DNA from: Aradus depressus
Lineage: Eukaryota; Arthropoda; Insecta; Hemiptera; Aradidae
Direction: 5' to 3'
DNA length: 64,000 bases
Assembly (NCBI GenBank): GCA_963662175.1
Contig: OY759221.1
Span: forward strand, 32,300,045-32,364,044
In this document: one piece after another, positions 11,355 through 22,190 of the stretch
Position numbering within the stretch: position 1 is the first letter of the stretch
How the letters are laid out: every line of letters begins with the position of its first letter
Made by a program: the position numbers and the translations under genes
Notes under the pieces: generated by a model
Database searches by the model: none
What the model saw: the letters and a program-made list of their open reading frames with translations, nothing else
What the model was told of the DNA's origin: nothing

Positions 11355-12540
11355 TACCAAAAAAAGTCGTCGGTGAATCAACAGTTATGTACTTCTCCAG
11401 AACGAATTAATAAATTAATTTTTTGCTTCCCTCCAAAACCAGTCGACTGTTTGCGTTAATATTTAATAGTTGGGACAGAGGCTCCTAAATCCTTATACAA
11501 AATTTTGTGTCGATAAATTCATTACATCGGCAGTTATTAGGGTTTTTGGATTGAGCTGCCTCCCCTGAACCCCCTCTAACTTTCGGCCGATTTTGCTGAA
11601 ATTTGACAGGTTACCTCCTCATTGGGTTTTGACTTTAAATATGAAATTTCATGACGATACATTCATTTCACTGACAGTTATTAGGGTTTTTGGATTGAGC
11701 TGCCTCCCCTGAACCCCTTCTAACGTTCGGCAGATTTTGCTGAAATTTGACAGGTTACCTCCTCATTAGGTTTTGACTTTAAATATGAAATTTCATGACG
11801 ATACATTCATTTCACTGACAGTTATTAGGGTTTTTGGATTGAGCTGCCTCCCTTGAACCCCTTCTAACTTTCGGCAGATTTTGCTGAAATTTGACAGGTT
11901 ATCTCCTCATTGGGTTTTGACTTTAAATATGAAATTTCATGACGATACATTCATTACACTGACAGTTATTAGGGTTTTTGGATTGAGCTGCCTCCCCTGA
12001 ACCCCTTCTAACTTTCGGCCGATTTTGCTGAAATTTGACAGGTTACCTCCTCATTGGGTTTTGACTTTAAATATGAAATTTCATGACGATACATTCATTA
12101 CACTGACAGTTATTAGGGTTTTTGGATTGAGCTGCCTCCCCTGAACCCCTTCTAACTTTCGGCCGATTTTTCTGAAATTTGACAGGTTACCTCCTCATTG
12201 GGTTTTGACTTTAAATATGAAATTTCATGACGATACATTCATTACACTGACAGTTATTAGGGTTTTTGGATTGAGCTGCCTCCCCTGAACCCCTTCTAAC
12301 TTTCGGCCGATTTTTCTGAAATTTGACAGGTTACCTCCTCATTGGGTTTTGACTTTAAATATGAAATTTCATGACGATACATTCATTACAACGGCTAATC
12401 CATTTCTTCACTTTGGTCAATTTGGCTGAAAATCAATAGGTGTCGTAGTGTTCTGAATTCACACATAAAATTTCGTGTCGATGCATTCATTCTATCGGAT
12501 CGTGAGTTATCAGAGAAGATTTTTTTTTTTCATATTTGGA
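11355..12540 (-). repeat. Family C repeat, copy expanded by an internal tandem array
   Basis: Antisense copy starting 'aaaagtcgtcggtgaatca', 'tacttctccagaacgaatt', then 'aaccagtcgactgttt'. A 144-bp array follows (separate entry), then 'ctatcggatcgtgagttatc' and 'tttggaatctggaggtcgga'. There is no ORF. Confidence 0.75.
11520..12390 (-). repeat. 144-bp tandem array, six copies, no indels
   Basis: The GGG of 'attagggtttttggattg' falls at 11540, 11684, 11828, 11972, 12116 and 12260, exactly 144 bp apart each time. Copies differ by a few substitutions (for example 'ggcagatt' versus 'ggccgatt', 'tttgctg' versus 'tttctg'). The unit is an internal segment of family C, present once in most other copies. 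Confidence 0.97.
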
Positions 12541-12800
12541 ATCTGGAGGTCGGAAAACATGAAATTCCGTTGAAAACTCGCATCGAATTTTTGGCCGATT
12601 ACGGTAACTTTCCTTATTTTTCGTGTAGTTGCGGAAGTAAAAATTCGTTGGTGAATCACTGCCAATGTACTTCCCCACCATTTGGGCTAAAAGTGAATAG
12701 TTGACAATACAACATTTTGTGTCGATACATCTATTTACAAGGGCAGTTATTAGGGTTTTTGAGTTGAGACCCCTTCCTCTTGATGAGGACCTCATCCCAT
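12541..12800 (-). repeat. Family C fragments
   Basis: Antisense landmarks: 'gaaattccgttgaaaactcg', then a second start 'aattcgttggtgaatcactg', 'tgtacttccccacc', and 'gcagttattagggttttt'. Two partial copies abut here. Confidence 0.6.
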
Positions 12801-13059
12801 GACACCTCTCTTCCATGGAATATTCACCGAATGAGTTCCTTGTTCGGAACTCTGTGAACGCATGGTTGCATGTTCTTCTATGTCTTAGTCTGGCTATTGT
12901 ATGTACCTACAGTTCCTTTTTTGAATTTCAAATATCTTCTTAACATGCAATGAACGGTGGTGTAATAGTACCCCATAAATCACAACACTAGAAAACAGAG
13001 AAAAACACAGCTCTGTTATAAAACTTCCGGCAAATCAGACTTCAAATCTTTATACATAA

Positions 13060-13700
13060 AGCTGAATGTCTTTCTATTTGACCACACGAAAAGTGCTCAA
13101 CCTATATTGATGAAATTTGAAAATAGGCTATTTGGCACCTATAAATTTCAATTGGGGTGGGGAAAATTTTCTAGCTGACTATAGAAATAGACAAGTTATG
13201 CGTCAGTTATGAAATGAAATTTTTATTTATATAATAAAAAAAAAAGTGAATCGCTCTCCCTCCAAAGCCCATAGACCGTTTGGGCTAAAACTAAAAAAAT
13301 TACTTACATAGTGGCTTCTGAATCCTCACTAAATTTTGTGTAGATACATTCATTACATCTGCAGTTACTAGGGTTTTTAAGTCGAGCCCCCCTCCCCTTT
13401 GACTAATTTTGCGGAAAATTAATATGTGCCATCCTTATGGAGTTATGAATTTAAATATAAAATTTCATGTCCCCTTCTCTCACTTCTTCGGCTGATTCCG
13501 GTGAAAATGAAGCGTAATTTACTTATTAAATTTCATGTCAATATAATTATAATAAATGGCAGTTATTAGAGTTTTTGTGTTAAGCCTTCCCCTAATCTCC
13601 CCTATCCCTTTGGTCGATTTGACTGAATATTAATAGATGTCGTCCTTAGATAGCTCTGAGTACAAATATAAAATTTCAGGTCGATACAGATGGCTTGGGA
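13060..13700 (-). repeat. Family C fragment preceded by a short related repeat
   Basis: 13230-13700 carries antisense family C landmarks ('ctccctccaaagcccata', 'gcagttactagggttttt', 'gttattagagtttttgtg', 'tcaggtcgatacaga'). 13060-13200 ('aagctgaatgtctttctatt' and on) resembles the generic starts of small non-autonomous repeats, but I cannot assign it. Confidence 0.55.
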
Positions 13701-14734
13701 GATGATCACAGTACACTCATTTTGGCCATTTTAGGACTTAACAACTTATTCCCTGTGACCATAGATAAGCACATCAACAAGACTTACCCTCTGACGATCT
13801 GACATAGCCCCTACCGAGAGCTAATAAGATGTTTACACATGAAAAAGTGAAGATTCCAGTAAGAGTAAGGTTCTATTATTGAATGAATATATTTCTAAAC
13901 CATGGATTCTAAGAGTCCTTCTCCTCATAATTTAACCGACATTTCTAAAGGATAACATCCATGTTTACTTAAGCCTTTGGATTAACCGAGATTCCCTTAC
14001 AATTTTGGAGTCCACAGAAAATATTCAGAATGGAGTAAAAGATGATGAAAATAATTGAGGATAACGTCAGAGGTCTTCAAGTATAATGAACTGTCATAAA
14101 TGTTGTAAAGTCTTACCAGAATTTGCTCCTTTCTTTATACATAGTATTTAGTTTTCAATAAAATACACAATAATTTGTCGATCAATACTCAATTCTCTAA
14201 AGGCGTGACCATTTAATTATTCAAAGGAAAATTATAGTATTAGCCTAAAAATATCCACGAAACCAAGGTGAAATATTGAAGCCTATGAATAGGAATAAGA
14301 AAATCTTCTAAAAACGACCCGAGGAATACTAATAAGACAAGACCAGTTTCGTGAGTTCCTCAAATATCAATAATTGGCAGGAAATCTTGCCATGAATATT
14401 TTAAAAGAAGCGTGAACTGAAAAAAAAACTAAAATTCTAACAAAATGAAAAAATAACTCTTACTTAGATATGTTCGAATACATTTTTTGAAAAAACAACA
14501 TATAATATTTACACTAAAGCGAGATATATATCCCGCCATTTTTATCTACTATCAACGTCTCCACGCCGAAATTTATTTATAAACCAATTCAGAACTTCGT
14601 AAAATTTTCAACTCAAATTTATCCCTCCTTGCCCCAAAAAGGATAAAGAGAATTTGACTCAGAGATCATGGACGGTTCACCACTGGATGTTCATTCTCTC
14701 CTTAGCCATCCACGCCAATATTTTTTAAACTCCC
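13701..14734. other. Unassigned AT-rich DNA
   Basis: No gene, RNA or repeat was confidently recognised. A degraded 'gaccagtttcgtgagttcct' at about 14341 faintly resembles the foldback core at 18258 but has no arms. Confidence 0.4.
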
Positions 14735-14990
14735 GAAGTATAGGGAAAGTTATACAATCGGTTTGAAATTCGATGTTGGGTTTCACTGAAATTTCATGTG
14801 TACTGACTGATTCAAAAAATTAAAAAATAACTTTCGTGTCAGGATAACTCCCGATAGAATGCATTTTTTTTTTCTTAATCTAGAGATCATAAGTGTCCAC
14901 TCTTGTTATTGTGAGACCTGAACTGGCCACACTTATGATCTCTAGACAAAAAAAAAAAATTGCATTTGTGACCTCCTTAGATTCGATTTA
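14735..14990 (+). repeat. Family C fragment with a small palindromic insertion
   Basis: Family C start landmarks ('aaattcgatgttgggtttca', 'caggataactcccgatagaa') are interrupted by an inverted repeat. 'ctagagatcataagtgt' (about 14880-14897) pairs with 'acacttatgatctctag' (about 14929-14945). The flanks are T-rich on one side and A-rich on the other, and 'tgcatt' borders both sides. It looks like a tiny foldback insertion. Confidence 0.7.
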
Positions 14991-15239
14991 CATCACGTTT
15001 TTTTCGCATTCAACCTTAAATTTCTCCATGAAATCGAAACGGAATCGCGAAGTTGACCATACCAATAGAAATTCGATTAAATTTGCAAGTTTTCTAGTCT
15101 CCTGGGCGGTTGAAGCGGTCTTTGAGCGGGAAAGTAGTTGACGTGGAAGTATTTCCCTAAATTTTAATTTTTCTAAAATGTTAACGTTTTAGCTGTTATT
15201 TCGGTTTCAAGTTGGTAATTTTCGAAGTTGAACGTAGAC

Positions 15240-15430
15240 TATCTGATGGGTTGATTTAAAGGGGAGGAATGTGGGACTTGATGGCAAAAAACGTGGTTTT
15301 CTCGAAAAAAAACTTTAAAAATTCATATCTCGGCAACGGATTAAGATAGAAAGGTGCGGTTGGCGGCATTCTACTCCATTTTCGGTCTAGTTTAACCCAA
15401 AAAAATTTTTAAGTTACGAGGGAATCACCC
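15240..15430 (+). repeat. Possible MITE end (CACCCTGTATA terminus)
   Basis: 'ttcatatctcggcaacgg' followed by 'gagggaatcaccctgtata' resembles the end of insect MITEs that finish in a CACCCTGTA-type terminal repeat. The partner end was not found in the window. Confidence 0.35.
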
Positions 15431-15720
15431 TGTATATAAACCCGAAATCTTGAAATTTTATCTAAAACCCCATAGGAACGACACCTATTGACTTTTAGCT
15501 AAATCGGTCAAATGAAAGGTGGCGAATATAAGCAACAGCCGAAATATAGAATGTGTCGCCACAACATTTCATATGAGGTTTCAGAAGACCCTACTTAAAT
15601 CAAGTATTGATTTTTAACCCGAACGGGCGATTGGTTTAGGAGAGAGAGCTTGGTTGACTAATTATATTTATACTTATATTAATAGTGGGGAGGTACATTA
15701 CCTGTGATTCACCGACAGCT
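15431..15720 (+). repeat. Family C repeat, 3' half
   Basis: 'aaaaccccataggaacgaca' and 'gattggtttaggagagagag' lead to the end 'ggggaggtacattacctgtg' and 'attcaccgacagc'. The sense-strand 3' half is preserved. Confidence 0.65.
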
Positions 15721-16320
15721 AGTTGTACATTTTATTGTATATTTATGATTCTAAAATTAAAAAATGAAAAAAAAAATGTATATTTGAACTTGTATTAAGT
15801 GTTGATTCTTCTAGTCCGAAAACGGGTCACATTTGGTGACCTGTTCTAATTTTTTTTTAGAGGGGGAAGAGCACTGCAAAAACTGTCTCGAGAGATTGGA
15901 CAGAAAGAAAAACGACAGGACATAGATTCGGTTTTAACCAGGGCAACAGAGAAGGGGTTGGAGGAGGCCTGTTAGACCGACCTGTTATATGACCTTCGTA
16001 ACTCTTGATGAGTATTCCAGGTTTCCAGGGGGGAGGAGGCAATCTGGAAAAATACACTCCAGGCACAGGGCCTTAAAGAGACCACTTTTCCAGGTTGTAG
16101 GGGCTTCTTCATAACCGACATCTTCTCGATCAATCTTGGACATGAATGATTCCATAAAAAGAAATTGGCGGTGGACCACAGGGAATGTACAAGACTTCCC
16201 CTGTACGAATTGATCAACTATTGGTTTGCTCTTTCTCAAACACCTATCGACCGTTTTGACTAAATCAATAGTTGAGTTTCATAGGGGCTGATCACTTCTT
16301 CAGATACACAATGTTCTGCT
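15721..16320. other. Unassigned sequence with overlapping minus-strand open frames
   Basis: Three overlapping minus-strand open frames lie at 15857-16239. None shows a recognisable domain and their overlap in different frames argues against a gene. A small family C-like motif occurs at 16238-16260 ('cacctatcgaccgttttgac'). Confidence 0.4.
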
Positions 16321-16801
16321 GATATGTCGGCTGCAAGAATGCAGTGTGATGAGCTAGGGACGACCTCCGATCGCCGCAGAATGGTCGTCCACAACCCACC
16401 ATAACCTCACTTAAGCCCTACCCTGATCCCAAGCTCCCTCAACGGTTCGACAACGGGTCAATGTTCAGCCGATTTGTCGCCTCCTGGCGGAGAAAGAAGC
16501 AAACATTTTGACCCTGCGCCGGGGAGGTCTGCAGTCGTCCCCGGCGCCCCAACGAACCACAATTAGCGATCGCCCTACATTTATCCCGAGCTCTCTCGGC
16601 CCGCCAAGAAAATTAAGGTGGGCTGGGAGTGATCGTCGCAGATGGTCGGCAGCGGTCGCTCCTAGCCTACCACAGCATCATATATTTTGTATTTTTAATT
16701 ATGTACTTTAGTATTTTTATTTTGTAAATAAATTTGTTAGGTCTCCCTTTTTGCCCGACGATTCGGCGATGGTGTCGTGGCCTCCACCGGAGGTCGGCCA
16801 C

Positions 16802-16845
<44 letters not shown>
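16321..16845 (+). mobile_element. Non-LTR retrotransposon 3' end with long poly(A) tail
   Basis: Plus-strand translation at about 16465-16530 reads 'FSRFVASWRRKKQTF', matching 'FSRFFASWRR' of the minus-strand LINE at 2.4-3.5 kb, so this is the C-terminal tail of the same family. The 3' UTR ends with 'ggcctccaccggaggtcggcc', where CCTCC and GGAGG can form a hairpin. A run of about 42 A residues (16803-16844) follows directly. The tail suggests retroposition through poly(A) priming. The 5' part is truncated or too decayed to recognise. Confidence 0.65.
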
Positions 16846-16846
<1 letters not shown>

Positions 16847-17760
16847 CGACAACGGGTGATATTGCACATGTGCAAGGTGCACCCTGTATTGTTATTAAAT
16901 AATATTTGTGACTTTAAATAATTAATTTAAATTGCACAATTTAGCGCTCGAAAAAAATATTTTGAGAAGCAAAAACATTTTTGTTCAAAATTAAATTATT
17001 GAATTTTCAGATTTTATTCTACATAAAAATTCACCTCGATAATAATATATTATATTCGGTAGAAAAGGCATTTATGTCAATTAAAACAATTAAATAAATG
17101 ATAATAATTCACGGAAATTATTCGGTTTATGGAGTTAAGTTCCATCATTAAGTCCCCATTTTGTCCGATTTGACTGAAAATCAAGATGTCTTATTACGGG
17201 CTTCTGAATCAATATACAATTCCGTCAATATAGTAGTGCGGTGCTTGCCTACATTCTCGTCTGAAGGTTTTATTCGTCTGAGGTCAGATTTTTCCGATGA
17301 AGGATGACACTCTTTAAACACTCATAATAAAGGTAGTGCATAATTCAATATGAATTAGTAGAGAAATGTAAAGAAATATGAAGGAAAATAACAAATGTTT
17401 CACGGAATTCTTAAAAATAACTTTTTATTTAAGTACAAACATAGTGGATTCAAACATACAAAAGTTTCATTCTGAGGTAATTTAATTTTATATTAACTGA
17501 AATGAAAAGCATAGTTTCTTTAATTTAAAACTGCAGATATGCCTGTTATGACTTAACCAGCCCACTTGATTGTAAATATTATTATTGCATATATGTTTAA
17601 ACAAAAAAAAAAAAAAAATAGGAAAAGGCCCAGGCGGTAAACGTTATGAGGAGCATTGACAAATTTCGCAAAGGGGGAGAGGGAAATGTTTGAATCTAAA
17701 CAACAAAATAAAATTCAACATCACATTTTCATAAACATTTGCTGGGGCAGATGAGAAACC
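16846..17760. other. Unassigned AT-rich DNA
   Basis: No gene recognised. 17140-17230 carries weak family C-like words ('ccgatttgactgaaaatcaa'). Confidence 0.35.
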
Positions 17761-17767
17761 TACCTAC

Positions 17768-17995
17768 TAGCTGTTCTTTGCGGTGAAGAGGAAGAGATTT
17801 GACAAAGACTCCCTGTGGCAGGATCCTGACAGAGGCTTCACTCCCAGTCCCCGGTAATTCCTCTCTCCTGCAGAGCTGCTTGCATCTTCTCAGACCTCAC
17901 ATTTCTCTTCCTGTCCCTTACAACACATTCGCTGTCTTCTTCCGGATCTGCTTGCCCTGGTAACCGCTGAACATTCATCCGTTGTCGGCCAAACT
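17768..17995 (-). pseudogene. Possible piggyBac-like transposase C-terminal Cys-rich remnant
   Basis: On the minus strand, translation gives 'ECVVRDRKRNVRSEKMQAAL' and later 'SLCQDP', with an in-frame stop between. PiggyBac-type transposases end in a cysteine-rich zinc-binding tail with a 'CVVC..KR..R...C..C...LC..PCF' pattern. The second Cys of CVVC and the final Cys-Phe appear mutated or shifted. The block is GC-richer than its neighbours. No DDD catalytic domain is visible upstream, so this is at most a dead C-terminal fragment. Confidence 0.35.
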
Positions 17996-18204
17996 AGCGT
18001 AGTTGTGATTCCTTCTCAAGCTTCTCTTAAATAATGACTCCGAGGCCCAGTGGGAAGTTTGTCACTTTGTCTCGGTGAATCCTTGAGGTATCTCATATCT
18101 TAGGATTGGACGCTGTTTGCAATTATCTAGAACCAAGAAACACATTTTTATAAACGGTCTTAATGGTAATACCCATTGATACTAATAAATATGAATAATA
18201 ATAT

Positions 18205-18410
18205 TTATTAAATAACTAATAAGATGTATCAGTCCAACATTTATTAAACCACGACTAGTTTCGTCAGTAAACTGACATGTTCAGGTGGAATCTTGCTAGA
18301 GAAGAGGTCAACGGACACATACGAGTATCAGGGACTAGCTGAACACTGAGTGAGACTAGTAGTGGTATAATAAATGTTGGTCTGATTCATCTTATTACTT
18401 ATTTAACAAG
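18205..18410 (-). mobile_element. Foldback element with hammerhead-like core
   Basis: Arms at about 18210-18252 ('cagtccaacatttattaaac') and 18362-18405 ('taataaatgttggtctgatt') are inverted copies with a few mismatches. Just inside the left arm, read on the minus strand, are CTGAACAT, a 5-bp hairpin GTCAG-TTTA-CTGAC, then GAAAC. This is the same arrangement as the other foldbacks here, though the first box deviates from CTGANGA. Confidence 0.6.
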
Positions 18411-19125
18411 TAAGTCCACTACATCTGCCTACCACTAAGAAATAATATTTATTTCCGTTAAACCATAATAAGGTAATAGGATACGTCATAAGCATGTATA
18501 TTTTAAGATAGCTTATAAATTAAATACATAATCAGACATTAACTCCTACATACATGAATTAAAATTAACAATACTACTATAAAATAAAGTGAAATGAATA
18601 AATAAATACTTGAAAATATGAGTACAAAAATAATAATATTAATAAATGCCGTAGATAAAGTTTTAATTTGATTGAAATTAAGATAATAATTTTTTATAAC
18701 GACGCCATTTCGGGACGTTCTTTTTTGCTATAATAATTAATTTGTAATAAATCAATAATTCATTTGTAATAATTTTTTATTAATAATTGTAATTTCTGTT
18801 TTTAATTGTCATTATGAGATTGACCAGCTCCATACAGTCGACATTTGCCTCAGATATCTGGATGGAACTTATTACCGAAAAATATTCTTTTAAAGGTGGA
18901 AGAACATGAAACGATCTCTGCGGTTGGGATACACCCCCTTGCAAACCACTAAAACCAGGTATAATACTGGACAGAAGAGATGACGAATGAGTAACAAATG
19001 TAGACACGTTCCATTAGGGTTGGGGCATTTTTATCCACACATTCCCAATTGCAAGCAAAAAAAGGAATTGTTTTGACACAATGTGACAATAGACTTTCTG
19101 TTTCAAAAAAAAGTGTAACTAAACC
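18411..19125. other. Unassigned AT-rich DNA
   Basis: No gene recognised. The minus-strand open frame 18780-19007 has no domain signature. Confidence 0.35.
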
Positions 19126-19129
19126 TGAG

Positions 19130-19250
19130 TAGAAAAAACTTTAGGACTCCCAAAGTAGAGTTGGGCTCATATCCACCAGGGCGACGAAAGAGCCCTCTGG
19201 TAGCAGGCGATATGACCTTGTAGATATTGCCCGGGCATGAGTCACAATAA
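19130..19250 (+). repeat. SINE family B, 3' tail only
   Basis: 'ctttaggactcccaaagtag' through 'gtagcaggcgatatgacctt' to 'cccgggcatgagtcacaata'. It is a 5'-truncated tail copy. Confidence 0.8.
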
Positions 19251-19261
19251 TTAACAATTGC

Positions 19262-19455
19262 TACCTGGTGGTGGCCGCGTTGGCTAGAACTTAGAGCTTT
19301 GATGAACCCATCACTGTCGCGGGTTTGAATCCTGTCCCAGGGAGAGTTTTTTTTGTAGGTGTTGTGTAAATAACCCCGGTAACGTAGCCCGCTCCTGTGG
19401 TGCCAAAGTAAAAATGGGCTGTACACCCCAACGCCTTTTAACGGCTCTCTATTTT
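19262..19455 (+). repeat. Third tRNA-derived SINE (family SINE-X)
   Basis: The head contains an A-box-like 'gtggccgcgttggctagaac' and a B box 'ggtttgaatcc' (consensus GGTTCGANTCC), followed by a body unlike SINE-A or SINE-B ('gtaaataaccccggtaacgt', 'aaaaatgggctgtacacccc'). Only one copy was seen in the window, so the family assignment rests on the Pol III boxes. Confidence 0.55.
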
Positions 19456-19734
19456 TTTTAAAAACCGTGTGAGTCCAATTAGTACTTTCACAGTTTTGTG
19501 TAAACATCCTATGTGTGGGTTCACTGGAAAAGAGGAAGGATAGACATTTCATTTGAAATTTTTTAATGTAAGAATACTTTATTCTGTAGCGATTATAAAC
19601 AATCGAAACGTTCAATGATTATTATTATTTTTTTTTGTTAACACTTTTAAAAACAATATGTGATTGTAGTCAGATGTTTCAAAAATTCTATTGTGATTTT
19701 TATAACCCAAAATGTGAGTAAAGAATAAAAAGTT

Positions 19735-19936
19735 TTTTTTTTTTTGGCTTTATGTACTAGGTATGCATATTAGTCATGTCACTGTTATCTAATTAATTTA
19801 CGACATCCATGACCCCGGGACGGAGTTCTATCTACGAAATAAAACTCACTCCCGGACGGGATTCGAACCCGCAAACCATGATGAGACCATTCGACCAAAG
19901 CTCTACGCTCTATCTCTCACGGCCACCATGGCCCCC
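19735..19936 (-). repeat. SINE family A, full-length, with TSD
   Basis: On the minus strand it has the tRNA-like head 'ggccatggtggccgtgagag', B box 'gggttcgaatcccg', body 'ccggggtcatggatgtcg', tail 'taaagccaaaaa'. The 11-bp duplication AATAAAAAGTT flanks it at 19724-19734 and 19937-19947, which is direct evidence of retroposition. Confidence 0.9.
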
Positions 19937-20042
19937 AATAAAAAGTTAAAACTAAGGTTTTTATTGTTCTATTAAATGAACGCACCTAAATATCTAAATT
20001 ATCTTAACTCACTTTTTGGATTACAAAAATCACAATAGAATT

Positions 20043-20220
20043 GGGGGCCAAGGTGGCCGTGCGGGGTAGAGCGTAGGACTTTGCTCGCATGGTCTCACCA
20101 CGGTTTGCGGGTTCGAATCCCGGGTGTGTTAGATCTCCCTCCCGGGGTTGTAAATAACTAGATAACACAGTGCAATGGCTAATATGCATAGTACATAAAG
20201 CCAAAAAAAAAAAATAAAAA
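20043..20220 (+). repeat. SINE family A, full-length
   Basis: Head 'ggggccaaggtggccgtgcg', B box 'gggttcgaatcccg', shortened body, tail 'cataaagccaaaaaaaaaa'. It lies 106 bp from the inverted copy at 19735-19936. The 39 bp before it (20004-20042) is the reverse complement of 19684-19722, so the two SINEs sit in a locally inverted duplication. Confidence 0.88.
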
Positions 20221-20244
20221 TAAATAAAAAATTTAAACACCTAC

Positions 20245-20328
20245 CATAATCTGCGGCCTCGGGAGATGTTCATCGCTGTAGTCAGCATAACTTCGGCTCC
20301 CAGGCAGACGTTTGTATTTATATGGCAT
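20245..20328 (-). CDS. Possible first coding exon of a pipsqueak-type HTH protein
   Basis: On the minus strand an ATG opens a 28-codon frame beginning 'MPYKYKRLPGSRSYADYSDE'. This resembles the N-terminus of proteins with an HTH_psq DNA-binding domain ('MPRxYKRKPGSRxYxxYxEE'), seen in insect pipsqueak/jerky-type genes and pogo-like transposases. The frame runs directly into 'gtaggtg', a plausible splice donor, in phase 0. The HTH would continue in a later exon, which should lie further left on this strand; I did not find it. The final residues (HLPRPQIM) deviate from the usual start of helix 1, so the exon may be decayed. It is flanked by 'GGGCCAAAGTAGG' repeats at 20423-20466 and 20835-20862, which might be parts of a transposon. 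It could belong to a domesticated gene or a transposon. Confidence 0.4.
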
Positions 20329-20422
20329 CTTCTACAATCTGATAAGAAAACCCTGCAACAGAAAAGCACTTACTACATGTTTTTAGGACATATATCATAA
20401 AATTATCAAAGGTTACAATAGT

Positions 20423-20466
20423 GCGACCTACTTTGGCCCAGAAAATAGCTGGGCCAAAGTAGGTCG
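20423..20466. repeat. Inverted repeat of GGGCCAAAGTAGGTCG
   Basis: 'cgacctactttggcccag' (20424-20441) pairs perfectly with 'ctgggccaaagtaggtcg' (20449-20466) across a 7-nt loop. Two further direct copies of 'gggccaaag' occur at 20835 and 20854. Confidence 0.85.
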
Positions 20467-20879
20467 TATTATTGAGGGTACCAGAGTTTGAATATAAAAT
20501 AATTTTTTTTTTTAAACCCTATATAAAAACAAAGTTGCAACCACACTACACCATAACACATCGAAAAGACTTTTTAAATAAGTACTTACCAAACTTGTAG
20601 AAGATGTGGAACAGTTTCTTCACCTGAAAGTTTGAGAGGTTGAAAACACACGTGTAAGGCACAGGAAATGAAACAACAATTGTAGCCTCCAAGTAGCCAA
20701 CCAGTGTACAGCTTTGTACATTAGTTTGCCTGCCTGGAGCTGCTACCTAGCGAAAACGACCATAACTAGTTTGAAAACTACTTCCTGTAAACAATTAGGG
20801 AACATTTCTTTTTTTTTTTTTTTTTTTTTTTTTTGGGCCAAAGAAGGACCCCAGGGCCAAAGTAGCCCACGTTTACGGT

Positions 20880-22020
20880 AACTCATTTTTTTTTTTTAAA
20901 TCATCTAACTTCATTGTTTTTAAAAATTTTAACAAAAAAATGTATAATAATCATTGAACGTATCGATTGTTTATAATAGCTACAATTTTTTTAATGAAAT
21001 GAAAATCCTTTTTATTCTGGGACCAAGTCCCCTGTGAATAAATACAGTCAAAAAGAAAAGAAACAAATGAATAAAGTATAATAAATAAAAAAATTGATGC
21101 TACAGTGGAAAAAAAAATTAGAACACAATAAATATAGATAAATAAAACATTAAAATGGACATCTTATTTATCTTGGAAGAAAAGAAAATAAATGAGTCTA
21201 TATAAATAGAATAAAGATTATAATAAAAGATCTATATAACTATGAAGAATAATAAATGAATAAAAGTTGATAGAGCACAACGCATTAGTGGTTTACTATA
21301 AAATAGGGGAAGGATACACATTTTTTCGTAAAATTGTTAATATTGGTTTATGATAACTAAAATACTATATATATGAATATCTATAATCTAATAATAACAC
21401 GTTCTATAATATTTTGGGAGTATTTAAATATTTGCCAATCACTTATTATTTAAGAATTGTTGACAATAATTCAGAACAAAGCAAGCGAGTCACGACCATT
21501 CTACGGAGAACCTCACCCTACACCCTTCACAAATCAGCTCGGTGGGTCACAGTTTTATGAGATAACTACAGTACGAAATTTTTTTCCGGATGAGAGCTAA
21601 GATGTTTTCACATTAAAAAACAAATAAAAGTGAAGAACTTGTATATCGTCAGCACAAAGTTCAGAAGTAACATTTATATTTGCTAGACTGGTATATTTGT
21701 AGAAGTCTGAAATTACCTGAGGCTGCGGCTCTCCATCTCTAAGGGAAGCTACCCGGAGAAGGGAAGTCCTACTGTTTTAAGGTTAAACCTAAAAATAATA
21801 AGAAATTAAAAAAAAAAAAAAAGACCTCATATTCTTAAAAACTACTATTAATAAATTTTTTTCGCGATTATTATAGACTTGAATTGAGAAACGCGGAGAT
21901 TTAGTGAAAACTTTTAATACATAAAACAAAATTTTGTTTGTTTGATGTTTTATGATGTTCGACATCTTGGTCATTACATGTTCTCTCTTGATTGATACTA
22001 CGGTTTACCAAACCTGTTTG
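20880..22020. other. Unassigned A/T-rich DNA
   Basis: No gene or recognised repeat. Long stretches of A/T-biased sequence with short open frames only. Confidence 0.35.
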
Positions 22021-22057
22021 TCTGGTGACTATATGCAATCAGTATTTTAATGTTTTT

Positions 22058-22190
22058 TTGTTTTTATATATATATATATGTTTTATATATATATATATAT
22101 GTATGTTTTATATATATATATATATGTAAAAAATATATATATTAATATTACTACTTATATACTTATATATATTTTTTACATAAATATATA
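22058..22190. repeat. (TA)n microsatellite cluster
   Basis: Three blocks of alternating TA separated by 'tgtttta'/'tgtatgtttta', followed by further TA-rich sequence. Confidence 0.9.

Noticed and set aside
19103..19615. 170-codon minus-strand open frame as a gene
   Set aside because: It covers the SINE-B tail, the SINE-X element and AT-rich flank, so it is an accidental frame through repeats.
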